Origin: Candidatus Poribacteria bacterium
GTDB lineage: Bacteria > Poribacteria > WGA-4E > WGA-3G
Assembly (NCBI GenBank): GCA_028821605.1
Contig: JAPPFM010000002.1
Span: forward strand, 265,045 to 319,998
Direction of reading: 5' to 3'
Length of the DNA: 54,954 nt
Shown: in pieces, positions 31,199-39,272 of the stretch
How positions within the stretch are numbered: position 1 is the first letter of the stretch
Layout: each line of letters begins with the position of its first letter
Notes under the pieces: generated by a model
What the model was told of the DNA's origin: nothing
The model's input: the letters and a program-made list of their open reading frames with translations, nothing else
Database searches by the model: none
Position numbers and translations under genes: made by a program

Positions 31199-34186
31199 TC
31201 AGAACGAATTGGCTACATCCATTTGCTCTTCAATTGAGATGTGGAACATGCCGCGATCGTAGGTTCCGGCGTAAAGCCGATTGTTACTGACAACGAGAAA
31301 TGCAATATGATTATTGGGGATATCTGGGGAAAGTAGTTCCCACTTGTGGTGAGAATCTAAGCGGTATGCGCCGCTATCACCGACACCGTAGATTGTAGTG
31401 CCATCTGTGGCGAATTTGTCTATGACGGTGTGCATCCGGTTTTTATCAGTGATGACTTGCCAGTGTTGTCCAGTATGTGAGATTAGGACGCCTTTGTCGG
31501 TTGCGATACAAACCATTGAACCTACGAAGGTTATCTCCTTGAAATACGTAAAGCGGATCGGCAGTGTTGATGTGATGTCTTTCCAAGAGTCGCCGCTGTC
31601 AAGGGATTGAAACAATTTTCCATTTGCTTTACCGAAGTAGGCGGTTTTACCTGAAACAGCCAATGCAGATACGATATTGATACCGACTAATCCTGTGTCG
31701 GTCCATTGGCGATTGCCAAGTTTCCATTTGAAAAGTTTCCGCTTGTATTGTGCGTAAAATGTCCGATCGCCGACAGCAAAGGCTCCAATGTGGGTGTATT
31801 TTTTGTTCATTAGTAGGTGTAATATATATGGTGAGGAACTGCCATTGTCTGGAATTTCCTCGGCTTCAAAATCGGGAACATTGTGAATGGGGATGAATTC
31901 ATCTCCAGCGGTGGATGTGCGGAAAATGCTCGGTTTGTTTTCCCGAATCGTAATGGCATAGAGGACATTATTGGCGATTGTTAGTCTTATATTTTTATAA
32001 AAATTGGTATCTAATTTGGATGTGTGCTCCCGGGTATTGAAGCGAAGACTGTGCCATGTCTCACCGCCATCAGTTGACTGGACGAGGTCTCTTCCGATCT
32101 GCATATAGAGTCTATGATTTAGTGCGGCCAAGTCATGCATTGAGGGACCTGTCATGCCGTTTACAAATGGGTGCCAGGACTCACCGGCATCAATTGTTCG
32201 GTTAATCCCGTATATGTCGGCTTTGTAAAATGTCCTTTCATCGATAGCCACCGCTGGAAGTCTCGGTGTATAAAGTGAATGGATGTTGGATCTAAGGGAG
32301 GTCCACGTTTTCCCGCCATCGCTGGATCGAAATTCGGTTACTCCGAGAACTAAGAGCGTCTTACCTACAGCCAAAATCTGTATAGCAGATTCCAAATTCA
32401 TAACTTGAGATTCATCCGTAGGTGTTATTTCAGTCCATGAGTCTCCAATATCTGCCGAGTGGAAGATTCTCTTTCGTGCGTATTCACCTATAGGTATTGA
32501 TGGATTTGGTTCATCGGTTTCTGGGAGAACAATATCAGGTACCGGCAAGGCGTAGTGGAAGATTCTTTTTGGTGCGTATTCACCTATAGGTATTGATGGA
32601 TTTGGTTCATCGGTTTCTGGGAGAATAATATCAGGTGCCATTCCGACATAGAGGTTGTTTTCGTCGACAGTCAAGGCGTAAACTGCACCAGATACGTTGG
32701 TGAGTAGTTGTTGCCAGTTGCTTGAACAGAGGCGATAGAGCCCCCGGTTTGTACCAGCAAATAAGGTTTTTCCGATTGCAGCGACTGTATAAACCCGTTT
32801 CCCTACCAATCCGTTGTTTAGAGGTTTCCAGTGCTGACCGGCATCGTTAGATTGGAAGACTCCTCTCTCTTGAAGCGCGAGATACAGTGTTATGCCTATT
32901 TGTGGATCGTGCTTTTGGATTGCCGCTGTGACGATGAGTCCGCTTGCGGTTCCCTTCGGACGCGGTCCAAGGGCGTTCCACGTTTCACCGGCATCTTCTG
33001 AAGCGAACACCTCATCAGTAGAGACAGTATAGAGGGTGCCTTGGTGTTCTGTGATAGGTATTCGGTACTGTCGGTTGGGAATATCGGCGTTAATAAGTAC
33101 CCATGTCGCGTCGGGTGTCAATCTATAGAGACCTGTTTTTGCAGCAGCGTAGATCGTTCCGTCAGCAGCTTCAAAGAGGTCATAGACAACGCTGCCTTTG
33201 GGACCGATTGACTGTATCCATTGTGGAGTGGAGAACTTGGCGATATCGTCCGATGCGTTTGTGGTGAGGGCGGTTTTCGAGGTTTGCATGCCTGCCCCGC
33301 TATTTTTACCGGGGATAATTGTTCTACCGATCTGATTCCGCACGGCGGGTTTTGCGACGATCTCAAGGTAGATAGGTTCATCAACGAGTTCAATGGTAGG
33401 TTCGGATTGTGCGTCAAAACTGTATGGCTTCTGAAACCGGAGGAGATATTGACCGCCGATGCCGAAGAGTATTACTAAGATGGTTGTGGCACCGAGAACT
33501 GCCCAAGGGAATAAGGGTTTCTTAGCGGGCGGCGTTGGTTTCAGGTCGGCAATGTGTCGCATGACGTTCTGAGTGAGATTGTCAGACAATTGCACACCGT
33601 TAAGCGTTTCCTGCAGGAGTGCTTCTTCCTGTTGTAGACGCTTGCGGGCGCGGCGAAGTCGACTCTTGATTGTATTCACTGATACGCCTAAGAATTTACC
33701 GATCTCTTTCGCCGTCATTTCGCCGAGATAGTAAAGCGTTACGACAGTGCGTTCACTTTCTGGGAGTTTGTGTAGGAGCGTTTTGGCGAGATTCTGTCGG
33801 TGATTTTTAATTTCAGTTTCACGTTGATACGACATATGATGATCGTAGGAAGCCTCTTCAATTTCTTCTTGGTGTGTGTCCTCTAACGATTGCATATTCA
33901 ACTTGTCCGTTTTGGCTTTATTTCGCTGTATCCAATTAATGCAGAGTCGATTCGCTATGACATACAGCCATCCATGAAATCGTTTTGGGTCTTCTAATGT
34001 CCCAAGCTTTTTGTAGACTTGGATAAAAGTGTCTTGGGTAATTTCCTCAGCGATATGAAAATCCCCAATTTTCCGCCATATAAGGGCATGAACACCCTTT
34101 TGGTGTTTCTGCATTAATATACTGAAAGCTTCATCGTCGCCTGACAAAATTCGGCGAATCAGTTGAACATTATCATCTACCATCAT
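31199..34186 (-). CDS. ECF sigma factor fused to a membrane helix and Asp-box beta-propeller
   Basis: 995 residues. Region 2 (about 10-95) shows FHIAEEITQDTFIQVYKKLG and FHGWLYVIANRLCINWIQRN. Region 4 (about 135-190) shows LPESERTVVTLYYLGEMTAK followed by EIGKFLGVSVNTIKSRLRRA. A membrane helix (FPWAVLGATTILVILFGIGG) lies at 226-249. The remaining ~740 residues form an extracytoplasmic propeller with at least seven Asp-box repeats, among them SEDAGETW, SNDAGQHW, SADIGDSW, SSDGGKTW, STDGGETW and SLDSGDSW. Residues about 512-575 are a recent 32-residue tandem duplication. The layout suggests a one-protein transmembrane sensor and sigma factor. RBS AGGGGA precedes the ATG. Confidence 0.85.
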   Translation of the reverse strand: MMVDDNVQLIRRILSGDDEAFSILMQKHQKGVHALIWRKIGDFHIAEEITQDTFIQVYKKLGTLEDPKRFHGWLYVIANRLCINWIQRNKAKTDKLNMQSLEDTHQEEIEEASYDHHMSYQRETEIKNHRQNLAKTLLHKLPESERTVVTLYYLGEMTAKEIGKFLGVSVNTIKSRLRRARKRLQQEEALLQETLNGVQLSDNLTQNVMRHIADLKPTPPAKKPLFPWAVLGATTILVILFGIGGQYLLRFQKPYSFDAQSEPTIELVDEPIYLEIVAKPAVRNQIGRTIIPGKNSGAGMQTSKTALTTNASDDIAKFSTPQWIQSIGPKGSVVYDLFEAADGTIYAAAKTGLYRLTPDATWVLINADIPNRQYRIPITEHQGTLYTVSTDEVFASEDAGETWNALGPRPKGTASGLIVTAAIQKHDPQIGITLYLALQERGVFQSNDAGQHWKPLNNGLVGKRVYTVAAIGKTLFAGTNRGLYRLCSSNWQQLLTNVSGAVYALTVDENNLYVGMAPDIILPETDEPNPSIPIGEYAPKRIFHYALPVPDIVLPETDEPNPSIPIGEYARKRIFHSADIGDSWTEITPTDESQVMNLESAIQILAVGKTLLVLGVTEFRSSDGGKTWTSLRSNIHSLYTPRLPAVAIDERTFYKADIYGINRTIDAGESWHPFVNGMTGPSMHDLAALNHRLYMQIGRDLVQSTDGGETWHSLRFNTREHTSKLDTNFYKNIRLTIANNVLYAITIRENKPSIFRTSTAGDEFIPIHNVPDFEAEEIPDNGSSSPYILHLLMNKKYTHIGAFAVGDRTFYAQYKRKLFKWKLGNRQWTDTGLVGINIVSALAVSGKTAYFGKANGKLFQSLDSGDSWKDITSTLPIRFTYFKEITFVGSMVCIATDKGVLISHTGQHWQVITDKNRMHTVIDKFATDGTTIYGVGDSGAYRLDSHHKWELLSPDIPNNHIAFLVVSNNRLYAGTYDRGMFHISIEEQMDVANSF

Positions 34187-34279
34187 AATTCCCCTAAACC
34201 TATTGAAGTCTGCCCGACATGTGATGGTATCGGTGTGCGTATATTAAACTTAAGAGCGTTACGCGCCTCTTTTTAATTA

Positions 34280-34311
34280 TAAAGACACACTTTATTGCAA
34301 AAAGGGTGCAT
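34280..34311 (-). promoter_or_regulatory. Two-box ECF-type promoter candidate upstream of the sigma-propeller gene
   Basis: On the reverse strand ATGCACCCTTTT-N10-TGTGTCTTTA lies 94 nt upstream of the start at 34186. The same two boxes with identical 10-nt spacing occur at 37071-37102 upstream of A'. If TGCACCC is the -35 and TGTCTT the -10, the spacer is 16 nt, right for ECF sigma factors. Autoregulation is inferred. Confidence 0.6.
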
Positions 34312-34646
34312 TAAGATTAAAAAAACACAATTTTTCTCAAAACCGTTCTTTTTCTCCGAATTCTTTGGAGAACAAATTCTTAATGACAGTTGGTATCCGT
34401 TCATGATAACAATATCTTGATAGCACACCAATTGTGCAAACTTTAGTAGTAATTGTAGCATAAAACGCATTTGTTCTCTGAAATTTTTAAATTAGCATTT
34501 TGTTAAACATTTTCTTCTTTTGCCCTTTCCTGACCTAAATGGTGTCTTTAATTTTAAACAGTGTTGTATACCGACGTTTAAAATAGACATTATAATGATT
34601 TAATCGCAGGTGTTGGATACTCCCAAGGTCTGAAGTTTAAACGAAA

Positions 34647-34663
34647 GTTGTGCAACCCACAAC
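34647..34663 (-). terminator. Possible terminator hairpin after B'
   Basis: GTTGTG-N5-CACAAC forms a perfect hairpin about 45 nt after the B' stop. On the reverse strand it is followed by a T-rich stretch (TTTCGTTT). It could end the A'-B' transcript before the sigma-propeller gene. Confidence 0.4.
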
Positions 34664-34707
34664 AAGTTTCCATGACGAAATGGAATGTTTGGTGTGCCTT
34701 GGGGTTT

Positions 34708-35508
34708 CTATTCATTGGGTTCATAAATAAATTTTAGGAACGTTTTGTCCGTAGTAAACGCGTAGAGGATTCTATTAAAGATCCTTGGATTTTGGAGGGC
34801 GACCCGGAGGATACCTTCAGATTTCCCGTGTTTTTCAAACAAGGCTTGTATCCATCGCACATCAGCATCCATCAACTCAGATGTCAATCCCGTAAGCGGA
34901 AAATTGAAGACTTGCATTATCTGGGGGATGGTCGACATGTCAGGTTTCTCCTTTATTTCAATGCCGAAACGATACTTCATCATGGCTTGGAATGCTGGCG
35001 ACCTACCGAGTGGTCCGCCGCGTCGGGGACCTTTGGTGCGTAGATATTCCGGTGTATCACCACCTCGTTTTACTGCCTTGAAGATCCATTTTCCTGTTTC
35101 TTCATAATGAACGATGAAATGCTCAAGAGTCGTTACTTCATCGAGTGTTTGGACCCCAAATTGCTCGGTATAGTATGTGAGATATCGTTCCTTGGGCGGT
35201 AGTATTTCGTAGAGCGTACTGTCCACGATCTGTCCATCTTCGGTCACAATCTCTGCGAATTCCGGCGGCAGAGATGCATCTGGATAAGCTTTAATGAGGA
35301 AGTTTTTATATGTGTTACTTTTGGCGAGTTCGTTCAGCGTTTTCAACTCTGCATCGAGAAGTTCATTGGAAAACTCTTTTTTAAGGGTATCAAAAGTTTC
35401 CTTTTCAAGGGGCGTGAACTCGCGGAGTTCGTGTTCATAAGTCTCTGTGTATCCTTGCAAAGTGTGAATGCAGGAAAATAGGAGGCAAAGCAATAAGAAG
35501 CGTTTCAT
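34708..35508 (-). CDS. Gene B': secreted protein paralogous to the lipoprotein at 19207
   Basis: 266 residues. The N-terminus MKRFLLLCLLFSCIHTLQGY is a signal peptide; a Cys is present but the lipobox is poor. Residues about 34-75 (EKETFDTLKKEFSNELLDAE, then LKTLNELAKS) align with gene B. The middle (GGDTPEYLRTKGPRRGGPLG) is a basic loop absent from B. The C-terminal ALFEKHGKSEGILRVALQNP followed by RIFNRILYAF again matches B and ends with an aromatic segment. No known domain is recognised. It lies 195 nt after A' in the same direction, mirroring the A-B order at 17915-19992. Confidence 0.7.
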   Translation of the reverse strand: MKRFLLLCLLFSCIHTLQGYTETYEHELREFTPLEKETFDTLKKEFSNELLDAELKTLNELAKSNTYKNFLIKAYPDASLPPEFAEIVTEDGQIVDSTLYEILPPKERYLTYYTEQFGVQTLDEVTTLEHFIVHYEETGKWIFKAVKRGGDTPEYLRTKGPRRGGPLGRSPAFQAMMKYRFGIEIKEKPDMSTIPQIMQVFNFPLTGLTSELMDADVRWIQALFEKHGKSEGILRVALQNPRIFNRILYAFTTDKTFLKFIYEPNE

Positions 35509-35703
35509 AGTTGTAAGATTCCTTATTTTAGGGAGGTATTCTCCGTGGTTTGGGTAGTCGTTACTAATCTGTGTCGTGTCTATAGTGGACGATGGAATGG
35601 TTGTAACATTCTGCTTGTAGAGGTAAGTGTGTCGGTTGCGTATCTGATACCAACGGTACAGATAACAAGGGCAGCGAAGCAGCAGACAATGTAGAAAATG
35701 TGC

Positions 35704-36771
35704 TTATTTTTCATTTGCGTCTGTTTCCTTGCTCGGTTGGAGGAAGCGTTCGATGTGTATTGCTACCTCCGGGTCAGATTCTTTGAGCCTCTGGAGTCCT
35801 TCTTTGGGTCCGTATTGTGTCAAGGTTTGCATGGCAGTGGTGAACCGCTCCGGTGAAAAACGTTCACGGAGTGTTTTTTCAAAATCTGCGTTTGTGGATA
35901 AGTTGGGGACATCTGCGGAGATGCTCTTCGTGAGTTCTGCCTCAAGTGTCTCAGAGGATTGGGATATTGGTTCTATATCGGTCAGGGTTCTGGTATCCGC
36001 GCGTGGTGCAGAGGCGGTGTCAGTGCTTTCTTCGACGACATCGGTGGTACCGAATTCTGACGTGAAGATAGATGTCGTTGGAAGTGGTGCGATGTCTACC
36101 TCTGCCTCTGTGAATGTGAATTCTGAAAGGATACTGGCGGCGTTCTGACGGATATTTTCAACCCAGTCAAAGTCCCCGACATGACCATTGAATTGTTGAC
36201 GAGACCAGATATAATTCGATCTGTCCTCGTCCTGCCGCCAAAACGCTTGGAGAAGTCCCACGGTATCAAGTTCAGGATTCGCAAGTGCAAGTTCAGCAAT
36301 CTTTTTACGCATTTCGGGTTCATAATGGGCAGCATCCCCCACTGGAAACCTCTTGCGGAATTCTTTTTCCTGGAGGCTTCTACCAGAACTGAGCCCCTGT
36401 GATTCCAAGAAGTCCCACCAAGCTGTGAGATTCACACCAAATGTTCCCTCCTGACTTTTGAGATATTCAAGGTATTCGGGAGAGTTCAGAGCTTTTTGAA
36501 GTTTTTGGGTATAAGGATCACTATCATCTTGGAGGATACTGAGTAATACCTTGCTCTGTTCCGCCTTTTCGCCTATGGTAAGGGCACTCTCCTCTTGCGG
36601 CGGTGGGGATTCTTGCGCTGTTTCGGTAGTGCGTGGTTCAGGTGTGACGGCTTTGTATTTGTATATCACTGTCGGTGGCTTGTCTTTCAGTTGGGGGATA
36701 CCCCAGAGGAAAACACCAAGTGTGATGAGGATAGAAAGAGAACCGATGGCATAAATATGTCTTATCTTCAT
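35704..36771 (-). CDS. Gene A': membrane-anchored protein paralogous to interrupted gene A
   Basis: 355 residues. Residues 1-25 are a membrane anchor (MKIRHIYAIGSLSILITLGV) followed by a proline-rich linker. A helical region (about 60-200) includes LNSPEYLEYLKSQEGTFG and LTAWWDFLESQGLSSGRSL. An acidic, Ser/Thr-rich variable linker follows. The C-terminus LRERFSPERFTTAMQTLTQY, then GPKEGLQRLKESDPEV, matches the end of gene A. No stop interrupts this copy, which suggests that the full-length form is the functional one. The ATG at 36771 is chosen for its AGGAG 8 nt upstream; a longer frame adds 15 unconserved residues. Confidence 0.7.
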   Translation of the reverse strand: MKIRHIYAIGSLSILITLGVFLWGIPQLKDKPPTVIYKYKAVTPEPRTTETAQESPPPQEESALTIGEKAEQSKVLLSILQDDSDPYTQKLQKALNSPEYLEYLKSQEGTFGVNLTAWWDFLESQGLSSGRSLQEKEFRKRFPVGDAAHYEPEMRKKIAELALANPELDTVGLLQAFWRQDEDRSNYIWSRQQFNGHVGDFDWVENIRQNAASILSEFTFTEAEVDIAPLPTTSIFTSEFGTTDVVEESTDTASAPRADTRTLTDIEPISQSSETLEAELTKSISADVPNLSTNADFEKTLRERFSPERFTTAMQTLTQYGPKEGLQRLKESDPEVAIHIERFLQPSKETDANEK

Positions 36772-37070
36772 CTCATGAACTCCTGTTAAATTTCGGCGGT
36801 GTACCCGTATAGGCACACCAGTAGAATTATAGTGAATGAAAAACCTTTGGCACTAATTAAGTTCTGCGTTCCAGTGTGCACTCCAACAAGCGAAAGCGTT
36901 ATTCTGTGCATTTCTACCTTCGTTGGAGTTGCTGCCAGAGATATTACACGCCGTTTATGCAAAATAGACATAAGTGGGCCCGGAACCCAGTACCATAAAA
37001 TACTATCAATTTGGGGCACATATAGTGATGTTTTTTCGGCACCACTGTCCGATGTGCTCCCTTTATAACT

Positions 37071-37102
37071 TAAAGACACAGGTTTGATGGAAAAGGGTGC
37101 AT
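37071..37102 (-). promoter_or_regulatory. Two-box ECF-type promoter candidate upstream of A'
   Basis: The reverse strand reads ATGCACCCTTTT-N10-TGTGTCTTTA, identical in all 22 box positions to 34280-34311. It is oriented toward A' (start 36771), about 300 nt upstream. A shared regulator, most simply the sigma-propeller protein, is inferred. Confidence 0.6.
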
Positions 37103-37315
37103 ACGTGCCGAAAAATTTCATATCTGCGATGAAGGTACAGGTATGGGGTAGTGGTAGATATTTATTCGGGGAAGTCACAGTGGGGTTCGCGCGCGATCCT
37201 TCCAACAAGGAAAGAGAACCGACGAGGTAAGGCTATTTAGTTTTCGGCTTTTTAACCATTTTGCTTGGGCTGTTGAGATCGGAGGTTGAATTATTAAAAT
37301 ATCGGCGGGCGGTGT

Positions 37316-37372
37316 CTCCGGGCGCGCTTAACTGATTTAAATAATTAAACTTCATGAAAGCGCGCACCGGAG
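37316..37372 (-). terminator. Strong stem-loop after the LamG gene
   Basis: CTCCGGGCGCGCTT pairs with AAGCGCGC-A-CCGGAG, a 14-bp stem with one bulged A and a 28-nt AT-rich loop. It lies 10 nt after the LamG stop codon. No T-run follows, so it may stabilise the 3' end or terminate factor-dependently. The loop shares TTTAAATAATTAAACTTCAT with other repeats in the window. Confidence 0.5.
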
Positions 37373-37381
37373 AGTGCCTAC

Positions 37382-38167
37382 CTATTTGTCCGTAAATTCT
37401 GACTTAATTTTACCCCAAATTGTTGCAGCTTTGTCCGCTGCCTCAACTGCGAGGGTGTCTTCTAAGCCGTTCTCCATGAGCATTTGAATGTCGTCTTCCT
37501 CTAACGCGACATCGAAGAGTAGCATTTCATCGAACATGCCTTCCCATTCTCTGCCGCCACCACTCCATGAACCGATCCGTCCAGGTCCAAATTCCCCGGG
37601 CAAGGGACCCCATTTGCCCTCCGCATCCAGTTCGCCATCGAAGTAGACGCGGACGAATTCATCTGTGCTGCTGTAAGCAACTGCGAGATGAAACCATTTA
37701 TTTAGAATATCCTTGTCTGCTGTGAAATCCGAATTGGGCCACCCCGGATGTCGCACTGGGTTGTTGGAGTGGATCGCCATTTCCATTTTGTTGTCTGGAC
37801 GGAATTGATAGTGGACAAACCCAGCAGCCCAACCGTCACGGTTAAAGAAGCATCTCCACAGTCCAACCCTACCTGTCGAATTGAACCACTTTAGGAGTGT
37901 AAAGTCCTCAAGCGGTCCAATCTCTGGAACAGTGACCCAAGCATCCTTACCGTTGAGTTCAATGGCGTTGCCGAATTTACCCTTCACCCATTTAGCACCG
38001 CCGACAAGGGCGCCATCGTTGCCATTGTCGGATGAATCTGCAGCGACTTTTCCACTTTTTTCGTTGAACAGCCACGCACCAACAATAGATGCCGGATCAA
38101 TTTCAGCGGTGCTGAGTTGTGTAAACATGAGACATACAGTGATTAAACTGATTATCAAGCGTATCAT
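37382..38167 (-). CDS. Secreted LamG-domain protein with C-terminal WGKIK tag
   Basis: 261 residues. Residues 1-21 are a signal peptide (MIRLIISLITVCLMFTQLST). A LamG/concanavalin-like jelly-roll follows: VGAWLFNEKSGKVAADSSDN, GNDGALVGGAKWVKGKFGNA, LNKWFHLAVAYSSTDEFVRV, YFDGELDAEG and GMFDEMLLFDVALEEDDI. Such domains bind glycans or proteins. The end VEAADKAATIWGKIKSEF carries the tag shared with the proteins at 968 and 13861. RBS GGAGGAACC lies upstream of the ATG. The gene stands between the A'-B' module and the respiratory cluster with no clear operon. Confidence 0.8.
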   Translation of the reverse strand: MIRLIISLITVCLMFTQLSTAEIDPASIVGAWLFNEKSGKVAADSSDNGNDGALVGGAKWVKGKFGNAIELNGKDAWVTVPEIGPLEDFTLLKWFNSTGRVGLWRCFFNRDGWAAGFVHYQFRPDNKMEMAIHSNNPVRHPGWPNSDFTADKDILNKWFHLAVAYSSTDEFVRVYFDGELDAEGKWGPLPGEFGPGRIGSWSGGGREWEGMFDEMLLFDVALEEDDIQMLMENGLEDTLAVEAADKAATIWGKIKSEFTDK

Positions 38168-38419
38168 CTTGGTTCCTCCTTCTTTCGGTTGTCGGTTCCT
38201 GAAAACTGGGAAATCGTCGGGTAGATTATATCATAAATCGTTGAAGAATTGAACAAAATTTTGCTCGTTTCGTTACAAATTGGATGGTTCACCTCAGCAG
38301 GTTCGTATCGGCTCTGTCCGTTTTATTCGGCTTTGCAGTCCTTTAAAATGTTGATCGAAAAGAGAGGAAGCGTTCGCCTGTAATTTTTAAAAAAATTCTG
38401 TGAAAAATTTAAAAAATGG

Positions 38420-38448
38420 TTGACAAACTTTTGAAGACATGTTATAAT
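38420..38448 (+). promoter_or_regulatory. Consensus sigma70 promoter P1 of the respiratory cluster
   Basis: TTGACA at 38420-38425 and TATAAT at 38443-38448 are exact consensus with a 17-nt spacer. The expected start is near 38455, leaving a leader of about 220 nt before the Rieske gene. Confidence 0.8.
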
Positions 38449-38571
38449 AATTAACGCTCGTAGCGTGAAATTGCTTTGGGCAAACTTTGTGCTCTTTTAA
38501 TCGAACTACTCTGAAATTGATGCGTGTGTCCTGTTTGTGTAAAACAGACTTTCAAATGGGGCAAGATTTTG

Positions 38572-38600
38572 GTGACATTTATTTAAAACTGGTTTATAAT
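38572..38600 (+). promoter_or_regulatory. Sigma70 promoter P2 of the respiratory cluster
   Basis: GTGACA at 38572-38577 and TATAAT at 38595-38600 with a 17-nt spacer form a second promoter inside the leader of P1. Tandem promoters suggest high or dual expression of the bc complex genes. Confidence 0.6.
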
Positions 38601-38677
38601 ATAATATATATATACGATTTACCTTATAATTCGTGGGTGTTGCGCGTAAGCATTGCCTGCAAGATTCGGGGGTAGAA

Positions 38678-39166
38678 GTGGAATCTCGACGTAAATTTTT
38701 CAAATCTCTCGGTTGGGGGACTTTCGTTGCGGCATCGGGTTTGGCCTTCGGACCGGGATTGGTTCGGTATCTGTATCCACGCGTGCTGTTTGAACCCTCC
38801 TCCGTTTTTAAAGCAGGATTTCCGGCTGAATATCCACCGGGCAGCGTTAGTGAAAAGTTCAAAAAAGAGCCGTTTGGTGTCTGGATTGTCCGAAAACAGG
38901 ACGGTGAATTCTATGCACTTTTAACTATCTGCACACACCTCGGATGCACACCTCGCTGGCTCGGGTCTGAAAACAAATTCAAGTGTCCGTGTCACGGTAG
39001 TGGTTTTGACCGAGAGGGCGTTAACTATGAAGGTCCGGCACCACGACCGCTTGAACGTGTTAAGATTACGTTAGCAGAAGATGGCCAGATCGAAATCGAC
39101 AAGTCTGTGAAGTTTTTAGGTGAGAAGGGGCAGTGGACTGACCAAGGCTCCTTTTTGAAGGTCTGA
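38678..39166 (+). CDS. Rieske [2Fe-2S] protein of a cytochrome bc/b6f-type complex
   Basis: 162 residues. A twin-arginine-like anchor begins the protein: ESRRKFFKSLGWGTFVAASG, typical for Rieske export. The cluster ligands are CTHLGC and CPCHGSGFD, two Cys and two His, and the Pro-rich loop APRPLERV follows. It accepts electrons from quinol and passes them to cytochrome c or a cupredoxin. The GTG at 38678 is chosen because GGGGG lies just upstream and it matches Rieske N-termini; an in-frame GTG at 38633 would add 15 odd residues. Cytochrome b genes follow. Confidence 0.9.
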   Translation: MESRRKFFKSLGWGTFVAASGLAFGPGLVRYLYPRVLFEPSSVFKAGFPAEYPPGSVSEKFKKEPFGVWIVRKQDGEFYALLTICTHLGCTPRWLGSENKFKCPCHGSGFDREGVNYEGPAPRPLERVKITLAEDGQIEIDKSVKFLGEKGQWTDQGSFLKV

Positions 39167-39272
39167 AGAAAGGAGAGCATTTGTGCCTGGCTTCGGTTAG
39201 GCAGAAAAGGCGTTTCGGCGTTGTGGGGACAACGTACTGCTAAAGTCCACGTCGAAGCTTGCTAGAGAAAAT

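Larger units (their letters stand above)
34187..34707. other. AT-rich 520-bp region between B' and the sigma-propeller gene
   Basis: It contains the two-box promoter candidate at 34280-34311, a TTCTCC-N9-GGAGAA hairpin near 34351-34371, and a GTTGTG-CAACC-CACAAC hairpin at 34647-34663. A rightward TGCCCTTTCC...GGTGTCTTTA near 34521-34550 loosely resembles the promoter boxes. No gene is convincing. Confidence 0.45.
36772..37381. other. 600-bp region upstream of A'
   Basis: It holds the two-box promoter candidate at 37071-37102 and a strong stem-loop at 37316-37372. GGTGT...ACACC can also pair near the RBS of A' (about 36799-36820). Overlapping frames on both strands look non-coding. The leader of A' would be close to 290 nt. 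Confidence 0.4.

Noticed and set aside
34273-34470. Leftward frame of 65 codons between B' and the sigma-propeller gene
   Set aside because: It lies over the two-box promoter candidate in AT-rich DNA and lacks an RBS.
34521-34550. Rightward third copy of the two-box promoter (TGCCCTTTCC...GGTGTCTTTA)
   Set aside because: The -10 box fits, but the -35 box lacks a base and the spacing shifts; no rightward gene follows. An antisense RNA remains possible but is unsupported.
36850-36872. Possible second sigma54 promoter (TTGGCACTAATTAAGT)
   Set aside because: The -24 element is good, but the position 10 nt after GG reads GT, not GC, and it points away from A'.
36786-37208. Leftward frame of 140 codons upstream of A'
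   Set aside because: No RBS, no domain, unnatural composition, and it overlaps the likely leader and promoter of A'.
38487-38675. Rightward frame of 62 codons in the leader of the Rieske gene
   Set aside because: It spans the second promoter, lacks an RBS and has no recognisable protein features.
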